In this document: positions 48,215 through 60,748 of the stretch, piece after piece
Numbering within the stretch: position 1 is the stretch's first letter
Layout: each line of letters begins with the position of its first letter
NCBI RefSeq assembly: GCF_000006565.2
Contig: NC_031477.1
Coordinates: 3,504,043-3,568,042 of the forward strand
Reading direction: 5' to 3'
Length of the DNA: 64,000 nt
Origin: Toxoplasma gondii ME49
Lineage: Eukaryota; Apicomplexa; Conoidasida; Eucoccidiorida; Sarcocystidae
The notes under the pieces: model-generated
The model's database searches: none
What the model was told of the DNA's origin: nothing
The model's input: the letters and a program-made list of their open reading frames with translations, nothing else
Translations under genes and position numbers: made by a program

Positions 48215-50188
48215 CTACGAACGAAGATCTCCCAGAGACAGTCCATTCGCGTCCTCAGCAGGACTATATTTCTTGCGACTGACGCAAAAATGTTGGAAAT
48301 GCGTAGAGTACCCAACTCAAGAAGCCGTCGCGCAAAGAACGGTCGCTCGCATATCGTCAGTTGCTATCTCTGTTTCTCCTTTACGTCTCTTCCTTCCTCT
48401 CTATCTTGCTGACTTCCTCTCCCCCTTTCCTCTCTTTCTCTCTCTTCCTCTCTTTCTCTCTTCCTCTCTTTCTCTCTTCCTCTCTTTCTCTCTCTTCCTC
48501 TCTTTCTCTCTCTTCCTCTCTTTCTCTCTCTTCCTCTCTTTCTCTCTCTTCCTCTCTTTCTCTCTCTTCCTCTCTTTCTCTCTCTTCCTCTCTCTCTTTC
48601 ACAATCTCTCTGTTCCTTTCTCTCTTCCCCTCTCTGTATTGGTTCACGACTGTGGCGGGGTCAGTCTCGAGCTTCTCTTTCCGAACTGATCCAGGAGAAT
48701 CTCTTTGACGCGAAGGCACGCAGTTTCTCTTTGTTCCTCTGCCGGCATGCCGTGTATTGCCAGGATCCACTGGCAAGTTGAATGGCGCTGCTTGCCGCGG
48801 TTCCACTGAGAGTTTCGTTAGGCTGCCACCTGTGTAGGTCGCGCAGGAACAGTTTGCGCGTCCAGACAGGGTCCTTGTCAGTCCAGAGAACGGACCTGCT
48901 TCGGTTCGGGTCTGGCGAAGGGAGACCTGGTCCACATGTGGAGGTAGTGGTGGGTCTTTAGTGCCATGAATCTTGGACTGTCTTCGTAGAAGGTTTTGTA
49001 GAAGGTGGGGGCGAGTTCCTTTTCGCGTTCTTCGCGCGCGTGTTCAGCATCCTTCGGGACACCGGTTGGGCGGCTTCGCTGGACCTTGATCATCACCGTT
49101 TTGCCGAGCAGGACGCTGCCTAGGAGCTTGTAGAGTTCCACCGGCAGCCAGAAGAGCCTTTCCGCCAGCGCACTGATGTCCGACAGCTTGGAGCGCCCTA
49201 CGCAGAAGTGGGGAGTCTCGAGAAGCAGCATGCGCTGGATGAGCGGGACATACGCCCCGCAGGAAACACTCGCAACCAGTGCCTCGTCGACGTCGTCCAT
49301 CTTCCCCTGCTTCAGCAGTGCCTCCTTGCTGTGCTTCTGGAGAATCTTGCTGTAGTCGAGATACCCCAGAGGAAGCAACACAACGTCAGGTTCGAAGCCA
49401 GAGAAGTCCTTGACCAAACTCGAGGCTGACTGAGGCCCGACCACTTTGTCCTCGTCAACGCACGTCACACACACATTCACCTGCTTGCCGTGGAACGGAA
49501 ACGCAAAGCGACAAGACGTCGGAGCAGAAGGCGAGAGAGCAGAAGATGGAGAGAGAGAAGGAGAAGAATCGGGGGAGGGAGAAGGAGAAGAAGCACGGGA
49601 GGGAGAAGTTCGAGGTGACGACGAGGTGGGCTGGCGGTGAGAGGGCGAGGTCGAAGAAGAGGAGACAAAAGAGTGAAGATAGCGAGAGGAGGAGTGACAG
49701 GAGAGCCGGAAAGCGGCGCAGGGTACAGACAGAAACCGGAGCTGATTCTGGCAGCCTGAGAGAGAGAGAGACTGGGCGACGAGAGGCAGAGAACGAGAAG
49801 AAGAGAGGAAGCATGACGAAGAGGAAACGGAAACAGAAGGCACAGGACGCAGAGCGGCTTTCTTGACAGCCCAGGCGGACCGAAACAAAGCTCGAGCAGA
49901 GGTTTCATCGACCTCTTTTCCTCGTTCTTGTCCCGAAGTCCCCTGTCTCTGCTCCACTCGTGTCGTCGCCGCCTCCCTCCCTCTTCTGTTTATGAAGAAA
50001 AGAGTACGTCTCCATTCTTCCGGTGTATCGACCGCCTCTGGACGTGTCTCCTCGACAGACACAATATGCGTCAGTCTTCTGCGTGTCGTCCGCGGCCGTT
50101 GACAGAGCGCCCGATGCTTGGAGACAAAACGCAAAGGAAAGCAAGACGACGAACGGAGGAGGAAGGACGAGCAACCCTGGGGCCCCAT
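48215..50188 (-). CDS. TraB/TRABD-like protein, N-terminal and middle part
   Basis: The main exon starts at the ATG 50186-50188. The N-terminus (MGPQGCSSFLLRSSSCFPLR) is basic and Ser-rich, consistent with a mitochondrial leader, and is followed by a Ser/Pro low-complexity zone. The domain begins with VNVCVTCVDEDKVVG and continues GFEPDVVLLPLGYLDYSK, the strand-helix-strand pattern of the TraB family, where a region ending PDVVxxELxxxR is typical. It continues to KTHHYLHMWT. In that frame a TGA ends the run at 48878. Coding resumes in the same frame at 48769 (WILAIHGMPAEEQRETACLR) to 48648. A 126-base intron (48770-48895, weak GTCCGT donor) would bridge it, but that stretch is itself open in another frame with coding-like sequence. 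One possible terminal exon ends at 48215. The family call is moderate; similarity is pattern-level. Confidence 0.5.
48432..48596. repeat. CT-rich minisatellite, about 18-base unit
   Basis: Tandem units close to TCTCTTTCTCTCTCTTCC repeat about eight times on the plus strand (GA-rich on the minus). It falls between coding segments of the minus-strand TraB-like locus and creates a spurious plus-strand Ser/Leu/Phe-repeat ORF. Confidence 0.9.
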
Positions 50189-53100
50189 TCTCCCTTCCCG
50201 TTGAAGACAAACGAAAACCACAGACGTTCTTCGCTGGGATTCAGGAGTGAGAGGTTCGGTTGTGGAGAGACGCAAGAAGGCAAATACGCAACACGAGACT
50301 GGCCAAAGCAGAGCGAAGAAGGAAAGGTGTTTTGGGGGGGATGGAACCGTCTTAAAAGAGGCGAGTAAACGTGGAATTGGCGAAGATTCACACAGGAGGG
50401 ACTGGAGAAAGATGGAGAAAGGAGGCAAAAACATGCGGGATGAAATTATGCGCTCTAGAAAACGCAGACAGATTGGCGGCGAAGGTCCAAGCGATTCTGC
50501 TCGTTCGAGAAGAGCCTGTGAAAACAGCGAGTTCCTCCTCTTTGTTCAAGGGAAAAAAGGTCATGGCAAAAGAACAGGAGTGACAAAGACTCCCTGAGAG
50601 TTTTATGAAAACCCGTTCAGGGCACTTGGACACGTCATAGGACGATCTTTGCCAACGATGCTACGACGGAAAAGTGAGACAACCGGTGACAGAAGAGCGG
50701 GCTTCCTGTCAAAGCCAAAAGTGTGCGCATGCAGGTGTTCCGAAAATAAACTCTGATTTTCAAAGTTGCAGTGTGTTTCAAGTGGTTGCCAACACAAGAG
50801 GAACTCACAATCGACGGAAATTCGTGACCATGATGGTTTGAACCTCAGAACTGCATGCAACGTAAAGAACACAGATGACATGCGGCGTGTGTGCTCCGAG
50901 AAATCGCGTAAAACGCCAAATATGGACACAGCGTCCCTCGCCTTCCCTCTTCGTTATGTTATTCGAAGGAAATGCATGAAACCGGTTTAGAAAACCCGTT
51001 TTCTCTGACACTTTACGGTCACACAAGTGCCGGCCCTGTCGAGATGTCGAAGCGGCTATCCTGACTGCATGCGCGAGTCAAAGCGTGCAAGTCCAGATTG
51101 GTGAGAAAGGAGTGAGAGATCAGTTTCCGTCTAAAAAATGAGCTTCACGACGCTGTATTTAGAATCAAACCAGTGGTGGCTTGAAGCAGAACACTCTACA
51201 TCAGCCGGGCTGGCACAGAACCTGAGACACCGTAGGAATTTGTGCGTGTGTGTGAGAGGCTTTCCGTCTGAATGTTGTTACAACGAACGAAAATGAATGA
51301 TGCAAGGGCACGTTTCTTCGGAGTTGCTCGGGTGTACACGGGCATTTTTGAGACGCTGTGAAACAAAGAAGCTTAAGGTTGCGTACGAGTGAGGCGCCAG
51401 TGTGTAGACGGGATGTTTGTCGCGAGCTACACATGACGAGAAAAGTCAGTGAAAACCTGGGAGTGAGGACAGGGTTGTAGCATGCGAAACGAAGACAAGC
51501 CGAAGAACTGAGAGAGAGGTGGGAAAAGGAGAGGCAGTACGAGGTAAGTAACGTCTCTTGCGAGATGGGTATTCCATTAGCGACAAGACTGTCGCGCATA
51601 CAGGCGCATTCGAGACGCTCGAAAGCAAAGAGTTGCCAGGATGTACAGACTTTGTCTCGCTTAAGATCGAATGAATGAGATTCATTACTAGTATCGGTCA
51701 CTGGAACCACATTTCCTGGGGGAATTCGGAGAATATTCAGAAACAAACACGAACGTTCGAATTGAACTTCAGTGCGACCTAAATTCCTTCCCACAACATA
51801 GTCCCGATCAAGAGGAGCATTTCGTGGATGAAACGCTTCCTCGTGCTCATTTTATCACTTGCCTACACTTCCACGGTAAATCTAACCACGCTGCTGACGG
51901 AAGACTTGCCACATGTTTGCTAAGCGTTTACGGTTGAAGTGGCTCAGCCTACCGTGTGCGATAGCACAGCGTGGGGGACGTGGAAGAGTCTTGAGTCTGC
52001 AACTGAATGAAAGATCTACGTTTGTGTTTTATGACACCGCATAAAATTTGACTCACCAACAATTTTTGTCAGGCTGTTCGTGCACCATTGACCCTCACTT
52101 GCAAAGCAGAATAGCAGCCTGAGATTGCTCTGACGGCGCTGCTGCTACAAAGGGCTGGTCTCTCAGCGACCAGAAAGCATTAAACACGCGAATGGGTGGG
52201 TGCAATGCCCCTTATACGTCAACACGGTAGGAACGGGAACTGCAAGGTGTCAGACACTGCTGCCAAAAAACTTTTCTTTATCCTCCGTTTTGTGTCGCAA
52301 CGGTCCTAACAGATCCGTCTCAACAGTCTGCGCTGAAAAAAACGTCTAGGAAAACTGCTGTCACGCAATGCGTGGCGAGTTTCATTCTTGTCGTTTCTCG
52401 GCCCTGAATCTGCGTCATGACATGCACAGCTGTTTATTCGGAAAAATCTCACACAACATCCACATGAGAGCCGATGGCACAGTTATTTCGCGGAAGGAGC
52501 CGAACCCGCTCGTTAACTGATTTACAGGATCAAAACGTGTGCCACATTTGAAGGTAAACTGTCGCATCCTTGTTTGTTTTCACCCTGGCGAGCATTTCCT
52601 GGTTTTCCCAAGCAACTGGAATCTTTATACACACTGAAAGGCAGACGAAATTGGTATGGCGACTCATTTATAACTTCCAACAAGATAGGACAGCTAAACA
52701 GAGCGTTACCCGGTACGAAGAAATACGGAATCCCCTTTTCGGCAATTGATTCGGCGAGAAGTGTTCAAGGACGAGAAAAAGTTTATACTACACTCCGTCA
52801 AGACGCCTTCTACGAGGGAAAAGGCTGCATTCTTTGCCTCTACAAGCAACCAAAGGAAGAGCAGAAACTGCCAGAGTTACTTATCGTTTGTTGTCGCCAC
52901 GAATCATGCACACACATCGTAGATTAAATTATGCTCTGTGCTGCGTGATACCTTGATTAGATGTGCTGTCTTTGATGATGCCGTGAATGAGGCGTGACCT
53001 TAAGTTTCGCATCTTCTCCAGCGATATACGATACTACATCGTTAGGAAAACTCGGGGAATGCTACCAAGGCTGGACACACGAAAACCATTCACTCATTGG

Positions 53101-54007
53101 TTTTCACGTGCCTCAGCACAGGCAAGACGTACATGAATGCCAGCGTTAGCTTCGCTTTGTTCTCGAGCCCAGATTGCTTCTCGGCCTAAAGTCTGCCACC
53201 CCTTTTTTACAAGGCACCTTGCTTTGCGATGCTGGCCACCGGCAGTTGACCCCTGCCGTTGTTTTCATCGAACAAAGGCGCCCCACGAGAACGCGAAACT
53301 TTCCAAATAACGCTGTGGTTTGAGATCGGTACAATTCTGCGGTGTATGTACAGCTTTTCCAAATGAACGACGCGCGAACCCGTTAACACACAACTTTTTT
53401 GCAGGAACTAACATGCACAGACGTGGCGAATGTTACGCACAGTACCTGTGCGCGGTGTAAGCGCTACACGTTTGTTTTCGTCTGCTGAACTGTGGGGGAA
53501 TTTCTGCGAAGACACTAGTATTTGCAGTGAGCGTGTACTGGTTGCAACCGAAAGATCTGGTGTGTTGCTTGGCGCCGAATCGGAAGGTGTCTGCACAGAC
53601 GCACAGCTGGCTGGCGTTTTTTCAGCTAAGCTAGCATTGACGAACGGAGTTGTCGACGTCTTTCGCTTTTTGTCGGCGACTCTGTAAACGCGAGTTGTGC
53701 TCGTTTTTTGTTCTTGACCAGAACCAATGTGCAGCGTACTTCTTACCGTCTGCAGCCGTCGTCTAACAGGGGTAACGCACCCCGAAGTAGATACTGTTGA
53801 CGGCCAGGTTTCGCCGCCTGACGCACCGTTTTCCCTTCCAGATCAAGGCGGTTCTTTTCGCGTGGCACCGGCGTACACGACAGCGGGTGGTGGACAGATA
53901 CGGTCGGCACGCGCTGCGCAGAGGCGAGCAGCTTTTTGTGGCCGCGGTTTCGCGCGTGCCGGCCTGTACCGTGCGAGCAACGCAGCTTCAGAGCCAGCTG
54001 GGAGGCG
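50189..54007. other. Divergent intergenic region, TraB-like locus to basic protein
   Basis: 3.8 kb with no firm gene. A minus-strand ORF (51201-51794) and a plus-strand ORF (52574-52927) are the longest; both are AT-richer than real exons here and show no domain pattern. Plus-strand sequence after the acceptor-like TTTTCCCTTCCAG near 53830-53842 is open in two frames and may belong to a 5' exon of the next gene. Confidence 0.4.
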
Positions 54008-55611
54008 ATGAGGCATTCCACGCGTGCCGTCCCCGAATTATACGAGAGAAAGGGTCTCGAGCAGTTCCGGCTGGAGGTGATCGGCGCGGAGCCTGGCGCT
54101 GGATGTAAGTCTGTCGGCTTTTAAAAAAAGAGTGTCCGTATTTTCTCGTCAAATCGCCATTTCAGAGGCTTGTAGAAAATTGCGTGCACAGGAGCGCGCT
54201 GCCGCGCCTCTACTGTCTTCTAAAGGCTTGTTTCCCCAGAGGCGCAGCATCAATTCTTGGCGCGCTTCCCCGCCCCGGTGTCACGTTTCTTCTTGGCAAG
54301 GTGCGCACAGTTCACCTTCCGTCGGGCTCACCTCCCGGTTTTTTCTGAAAATAAAAATGCGTGTCTCTGCAGCCCGGCGGCTGCGCCACAGGCCAGCAGA
54401 GGTGGGATCTGTCACACCAGCTATTGCAGCGGCGAAGAAGAGCACCGCAAACCGGTTGGTCATCCAGAACAAACCGTCTACCAACGTTTCCGTGGATCGC
54501 CAAAAGAACCCAATGGCGACTGGAAGCAAGACGCGCTCGTCCAGCTCCAGCAAGTCCAGTGGCAGCGCAAAGAAACCCAGCGCCGTGAAACAGCACGCAG
54601 CTGCTGCACCCAAGAAAACCAGCAAGAAAACCATCAGTGTAAGGCAAACTGTCCTCTACACCTTCACCCTGATTGGATTGCTCTGGTGACCTCGACTTTC
54701 CTGCCGTAGTCCGCCTGATGCGTGCAAGTTCCCCCATCAGTGGAAATCCTTTGATTCAGAGCGCCATGTTTCTAAGCACTACTTAAACTAGGGAACGTCT
54801 TTTTCTTTTGTCAAATAAGCGGCATTGGAGCTTCCAGAGCGGTGTTGGGAAAGGCGAGGGTCGGACTGCAGGGGGCATTGCCAGAATGGATATACCTGCC
54901 TTTAGAAGACTCAGGATCTACAGCTGATGGATGCCAAATCCATAGCGGGACGTTTGGGCAGTTGATATAAGTTCCCTACTAAGGGAATGTGTGGGGGAGG
55001 GGGCAGGGAAAGGGAATGTGTTGTTTCTCAACGCGGATTAGTAAAACCCCGATGATGCAACTGCGAGACTCGACAAAATGGCATTGGCACGAAGCGATGG
55101 GGATGCAAGCAAGGATAACGTTAACAAAACACGAATTCATCTAGAGATATTAGTCATTTCTGTATGGAGCTCGTATAGAGCTAGCGTCTGCCTCAGGGTA
55201 TATACACAGCGCAGCACACGTGTTTGAGGCCTTATGTGGACGCATGTGACTTTTCTGTGTGTGTTGTCTGCACAGAAGAAGGCGACCAGAGGATCCTCGA
55301 AGTCGGCGACCAAGCCGTCGAAGGCATCTCTGGTGAAAGCCATCAAGGCTCGCGAAGGCAAGAGCTCCCAGACTGCAGAGAAGGGAGGAGTCTTCAACAA
55401 CGAGGTTAACTTTGCCTCCGCAGCTGCCTCTCCGGCCCACTTCGCCACCGCGGCAACCACACGTGCTGCTTCAGCTTCTTCCAGCCGTCCGTCTGCTAAC
55501 TCGCCCACGAGCACTTCCAAGTACAACGACGCTCGCCGATCGGGGAGAAATGCCGCTCCTGAGCAACGATCCACCGGCTTCTTCGGCTGGTTGCGCAGAC
55601 TTTGGGGCTGA
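54008..55611 (+). CDS. Lys/Ser/Ala-rich basic protein
   Basis: Three exons, 54008-54104, 54373-54638 and 55276-55611, with donors GTAAGT and GTAAGG and acceptors CTCTGCAG and CTGCACAG, all in phase, 232 residues. Exon 1 encodes a globular-looking start (VPELYERKGLEQFRLEVIG). The rest is dominated by Lys, Ser, Ala, Thr and Arg (for example SGSAKKPSAVKQ, APKKTSKKTISKKATRG), like histone H1 tails or other nucleic-acid or microtubule binders. The protein ends in a Phe/Trp/Arg segment, STGFFGWLRRLWG, an amphipathic tail that could bind membrane or a partner. I do not recognise the family. The start is uncertain: an in-frame ATG at 53936 and an alternative 5' exon ending near 54077 (donor GTGATC) also fit. 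Confidence 0.6.
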
Positions 55612-58600
55612 GGAACGAACCGTGAATATGGCATCTTGAGATGTCTTGGTCCTTTGAGTAGTGTCGATCTTTCCAGCAGTGCAACGTACAGAACCAAATT
55701 CTGGTGCGTTGGCCTTAACTGCCAAGATGACGGAGGAAGTCGGGCGGTTGCCTTTTCGATTTCCGGCTGGTGTCCGCTCGTGAGACCGATGGTGTGTGTG
55801 CCCAGGAGCGTGTTGTTTTTACAAGCTTGGGAAATGATCTTGTCAAAATATTTGAAGAGGTTAACACTCAACTTGGCAACTCAGTGCTGCAGAGCAAGGC
55901 ACGCGGGTGGGGTGCTGACGGGGTCTGGCGAAGAGGCAACCTCGAGACGCCACACCGGGACGAAACCAAGGCAGGCAACACGTGTGCTGGCGGGTGGTGT
56001 GTGGGATTATCTCATAAAACATGCACTCCTGCTTTTCAATCCTTTTCGTCTGTTTCCCGTCCCTCTGCAGTCTTGTGAAAACAACGGAGTTTTCTTGGCT
56101 TCGTTTGAGTCGTGCATACATATGCTCATGCACTTCTGCAATGCTATTGTTAATAGTTCTCCACAGTATGAGATATTCGGACTATAGTGTACTGGCGTCA
56201 CTCTCTTCTTCGAACTGCTTTTGCAGTGGTACGCGGCCTTTGGGAACCACATTGCAAGAACCAGAGGCTTTTCTGATTAGAGCAGATCCTACACTTTAAC
56301 ACGTGCTGGTCGCGGTATGGGTGCAGGGGCGGAGGGTCACCGAGCGTTGTAGGGTTATTCGTTTCATTCCACCGAGAATCGAAGAGCAGGGCAGACTGCG
56401 TAGAGTGCAAAACAAAGAAAGTAGTCGAGCTCCTGAGCCTCCGGATGTGTGCCAGGACCTTCCACAGCACTGGCAGGTGCTCACACTCCAGCGGACGCGG
56501 CTTCTGTGTGAAGGCAGTCGAGAGGAACAGATGTGCACGAGTATTCATACAATTGTTTCAACGAATGACTAGGCCGCGACGTCACAAATCGATAGGAATC
56601 ATGGTGAGATGTTTCCGGGGGATAAAACACTGTAAATTCGTTGATGTATGCGAGCATGTGGTCGGCAAGCGCAACTCAAGGTAGTTGCCATGTTTGCGGT
56701 TGGCGAAGGTGAGCCGTTTGTCATGCCAGAATCGAATGTCACACGGAAGTTGTGGTATCGTGATTTGTTGAGGAGCCTGATCAGCGGCTGTCGCTGGAAG
56801 TGCCTGTGGACCGTGCGTGTTTTGTGGAGGGTTCAAGAGTTACGTTTCTCGAAATGCCGTTCCTTAGCATTCTTGACGCACTACGAAAGGCCAAGCAGAC
56901 GTCACTCTACATGTGGGCGCCGGCCGCCAAGGACGTTGGGATGCTCAGTTCCTGCGTCCCATAGAATCTTTCTGTCTCAGACTCTGCAGGATCAGCGCGT
57001 GACGTTCTCTGCTAGTCTGCCACCCTCTGTCATTGGTCCTGTTTCGTTTCACTGAGGCGTCACTTTGCGTCTATCGATCACCATCTGTGTTAATTGACGC
57101 CAAGGTTTTTAAACAGCAGTGTGCGTTTCAGCTTGGAATACCAACACGGCAAGACAGTGTGACTATGAACGCGGCCATGCGGACAAAAGCCTCGTACGCG
57201 GGCTCTCCCGTAGGTGTCAGCACCACAGAAAAACATGGCTGCACTTGAAAAGGACGCCTACTACAGTCTTACTTCGTAGTTCTGGTACGGGCGGCATGTG
57301 GTGACACCGTGGAATGCCGAAGAAAACGCATTCAAGACACATCCGTGGTGCCCGCAGGCATGGAGTAACCAGCAGCACAGACGTTTTCCTTTGCAACAAA
57401 AAAACATAACCACTAAAGAAACGACTGTGTTATGACTATTCCTACCCGATGCAAATTCGTCCTGTCAGTGAAGCAGTTCACGGGAAACAAGGCCTGCGAA
57501 GAGCTTTTTCGATGCCCTCTGTGCTACCACGAGCTTTTGCCCCGACGCTGGAAGAGCTGCATTCTCGTACATACCGCAGCGGAACTTGATCGTTGTATGC
57601 TGCGTGAGTACGACAGAGTCAAGACACTTGAGTTTTCGTCGGGGGACGGAGTCTTTCCCTGTGCCTCGATGCTGCGAGGTTGCCGGGAGCGTTGTCGCTT
57701 TGGAACGAGCTGATGTCGGGGCAACCTTCCAGCCCCCACCCAGCCCACCTCCTGGATGTCACTACCTTTCTTTGCGGGGCACCGCCTAGCTGGAAATCCC
57801 GCGAGTTGCGAAAGTGGACACAACTGGTTTCTTTGTCTCGTTTTCTGCCCGAGACTCTACGGTTCCTCGCAGTTGTCTAACCTGCAGCCGCTCTGTCGTG
57901 AGGAATACGCTGTCTCCCGCTGGCTGCCGACCAAAAGCCGAAGAAGCAGGACAAGAGCCAGCGCCGCAGCGAGACCCGTCTTTCCTGTTACACTACTGAA
58001 TCCCGCGTCTTAACTCTTTCCCTTCCCATTTTCCTTCCCGCGCTACTCCAGGAGAACTTGGAGGCGAAATCGCCTCGCCGACGTCCTTGCCATCGTTCCT
58101 CCCCTTCTTCTAGCTTTCGAGAAATCTCAGTGGGCATGAGTTTCAATTTTCGGCCTCTGCACTTTTCACGCAGGCAAAACTCGACCCCGACTGTCCCTCC
58201 AGCTCTGCTCGAGCGCTGAAGGTTTGGACGAACGTCGGCCGGAAGAACCAAGATGGAACGAAGGTACGCCAGAAAACATTTGAATGCTTTGGCGATCCCG
58301 CCGTCGGCTGCCGCAACAGCCTGAACGGTTTCTCGCGACGGAAGAGCTCGCCTCGATTTCATAGGAATCCTGGCCTAAATGCTGTCATGAGATCTGCAGT
58401 CTTTGCTCTCTGCTTCTGAGGCGCTCACGTCCAGGGCCGTTTGTATCGTCATCACTCTCTAAACCTACTAAGTTTCTTCGGTTTTTGTCTTCCTAAAGGT
58501 CTGCAGCGTGCGTGTAGCACGTCTCCCGTAAGGCCATTTGAATTTTTCGTAGCGTTTCTCGTTTGGCGGTGGGACACTTGTGCCCCCTGGGCGAGCGTTG

Positions 58601-58740
58601 CGGACTTGTGTGTCGAAAGCACGGCTTTGCCGGAGAGAGCCGTTCCCCATCGCACTTCGTTCTGTATAGACATCGAGGCATTTGAGGTGTCTCGCAGTCG
58701 TTTGTAGAGGTCCAGGAACTCGCGCGAAGGCAATCCGACC
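55612..58740. other. 3.1 kb without a supportable gene
   Basis: This stretch lies between two plus-strand genes and should contain the 3'UTR of the basic protein and the promoter and 5'UTR of the HAD phosphatase. The largest ORFs (57988-58362 minus, 56648-57055 plus) have no domain character. An in-frame TAG at 58705-58707 precedes the next gene. Confidence 0.4.
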
Positions 58741-60748
58741 ATGCCCGCTTACGCCGGGATGTCTGCAGCCGCTAGGGATCCTGCCTGCGGGGTCGTAGGG
58801 GACGCCCCTCCGTGTGCTTCGAGCAACGGAGCGATGAGAAGTCTGGGACAGCGTCTTTCCCGACAAGACGATGCCTCTGGAAGCTGCGGATCAACTTGTC
58901 CTGCCGCGCTCTCTCCGTCGGGTCCGGAGAAGCTCCACAGTCTGTCCCCGAGAGCGAAGAGTTGCCTCTCGGATTCAGCCGCTCCGCCGTCGGCCAGTCC
59001 CCTGACGCTGACTCGAACCGCTGTGCTTACTGGTTCAGTTACCTTCCGTGAAGTTCCTAGAGCAGGGGCTGAGGCGACCTCCAATGGCGTGGTCACCTGC
59101 ATCTGCAGCGAATGTGTTACGCGCTTGACCGACGGCTGCTGCGCCCGTTGTGGTCGCGAGTGTGTGTCCGCCGCGACTTCCACGGTCAGTCCTGCGAAAC
59201 GCGCGCGAAAGGAATTGCGACCGGAAGACGCAGCACTATCGGCCACCGCCGGTCCTTGCTCGAATGGGAACTGCATCCAGCCGTGCGAGTACGCAAAATC
59301 CGCCCTCGTCGCGGCGTGTTCAGGCTCTTCCGAAAAGATCACGCAGAGTGCTTCTGCCCAGGTCCCCGCGAACTGCGGCGAAACTGCCAAGTCCGGAAAG
59401 AACACATTCCCGGCTTGGTGGTCCGAACAGCGCGAGCAGCTGCTCGGCCAGCAGCGGCGACTCGCCAGCGCTTTGCCGTCGATACACCCGACGGCTTTCA
59501 CCGCCGAACAGGCGGAGTCGCTCGATGCACTGACACGGCATGGTTACCGCGTGATTTCCGGAGCGACTGCGGAGCCGTTCGCGGATTTTGTCGATCGGTA
59601 CGACAACTTCATTTTTGATGTTGACGGAGTTCTGGTCATGGGCAGCCAGCAGTTCGCCGGCGCGCCCGCTGCCCTCCAGGCCTTGCGACAACGAGGCAAA
59701 CGCGTCATTTTCTTCACGAATGGCGCCAGCAAAAGCAGGCGAACCTGCGTCGCGCTGCTTAGAAAAGCTGGATTCGAAGCTCACGAAGAGGAGGTAAGGA
59801 ATGCAAAACACGGGGCATAAAGACACTGAACTGCATCTTGAGCTCCTGGCAGTTATAGTCGCCGTGTTATTGAAAAGGGAAGCACGCAAATATACGTATG
59901 AGTGTGCCTGTGGGACCTCTGCGTTTGCGCCTGTGCCGCTCACCGCTCTGCGTTGGTTTCCTGATTCTGTCGGAGATGTTTTCGGAGTGAGTTTTCTTCA
60001 GATGATCTGCACGAGCTACGCGGCGGCGGAGTACATGCGTCTGACACATCCGCACGTGAAGAAGGTGATGGTTATCGGAGAATGCGGCTTGAAGGAGGAG
60101 TTTCGAGAAGCGGGCATGGTTGCTGTGACGGCTGAAGAACACGCGTCTTCCCCGGATGCGCCTTCGCCAGCTCCGTCGATTTCTTCGGAACGCGATTTCC
60201 TCGATTTGACGCGGGCACTCGATCCGTCCGTCGGCGCGGTTGTTGTCGGCTGGGACCGGCAGCTGTCCTACGTGAAACTGTGTCTGGCTTCTCTGTATCT
60301 CCAGAGAAACAACGGCGCGCTGCCCTTCATTGCAGCGAATCGCGATGCGTACGACGTCATTGGGGGCGCAAAGATGCCGGCCAACGGAGCCGCAGTTGCC
60401 GCTCTCGAGCTCTGTTCGTCTCGGCAGGCTGTGTGTGTTGGGAAACCGAGCGCCTGGCTTGTCCAGTTTCTCTTCAGCAAGTACAATTTAGATCCGAGCA
60501 GAACGGTTGTGTGTGGAGATCGGTTAGACACAGATATAGCTTTCGGGAAGTGCGCCGGAATCGACTCCTGCGTCGTGCTCACCGGGTGCACCACGGTGGA
60601 ACACTTAGTCGGAATGCCACCCACCCACCCCAGTGCCCCGACGGTCGTTCTGCCACACGTGGGGCTCCTTCAAACCCTCAAGTACGCAGACACTGCGAAA
60701 GCAGGCGTGGTAGCGGAGAGAATGCAGAACGGAGACCACTGCGCGTAG
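58741..60748 (+). CDS. HAD phosphatase, phosphoglycolate/4-nitrophenylphosphatase type
   Basis: Two exons, 58741-59793 and 60002-60748 (GTAAGG donor, TTTCTTCAG acceptor), phase 0, 599 residues. The ATG follows an in-frame stop 36 bases upstream. The HAD domain occupies about residues 275-590: motif I FIFDVDGVLVMG (290-301), motif II FFTNGASKSRR, a C2-type cap, then AVVVGWDRQLSYVKL, IAANRD, the motif III Lys in VCVGKPS and motif IV VCGDRLDTDIAFG. This matches the PGP/PDXP/p-nitrophenylphosphatase group, Mg-dependent cytosolic enzymes that clear 2-phosphoglycolate and related compounds. The first 270 residues are a Ser/Ala/Pro-rich extension not found in the family. It holds a Cys cluster (C120, C122, C125, C133, C134, C137, C141) and a basic PAKRARKELR patch. 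A charged low-complexity insert sits in the cap. The substrate is inferred from family only. Confidence 0.88.

Noticed and set aside
48111..48689. Plus-strand ORF with a Ser/Leu/Phe repeat protein
   Set aside because: It is a translation of the CT minisatellite at 48432-48596 and lies antisense to the TraB-like locus.
51201..51794. Minus-strand 197-residue ORF
   Set aside because: No domain pattern, no splice partner, and base composition like the surrounding intergenic DNA.
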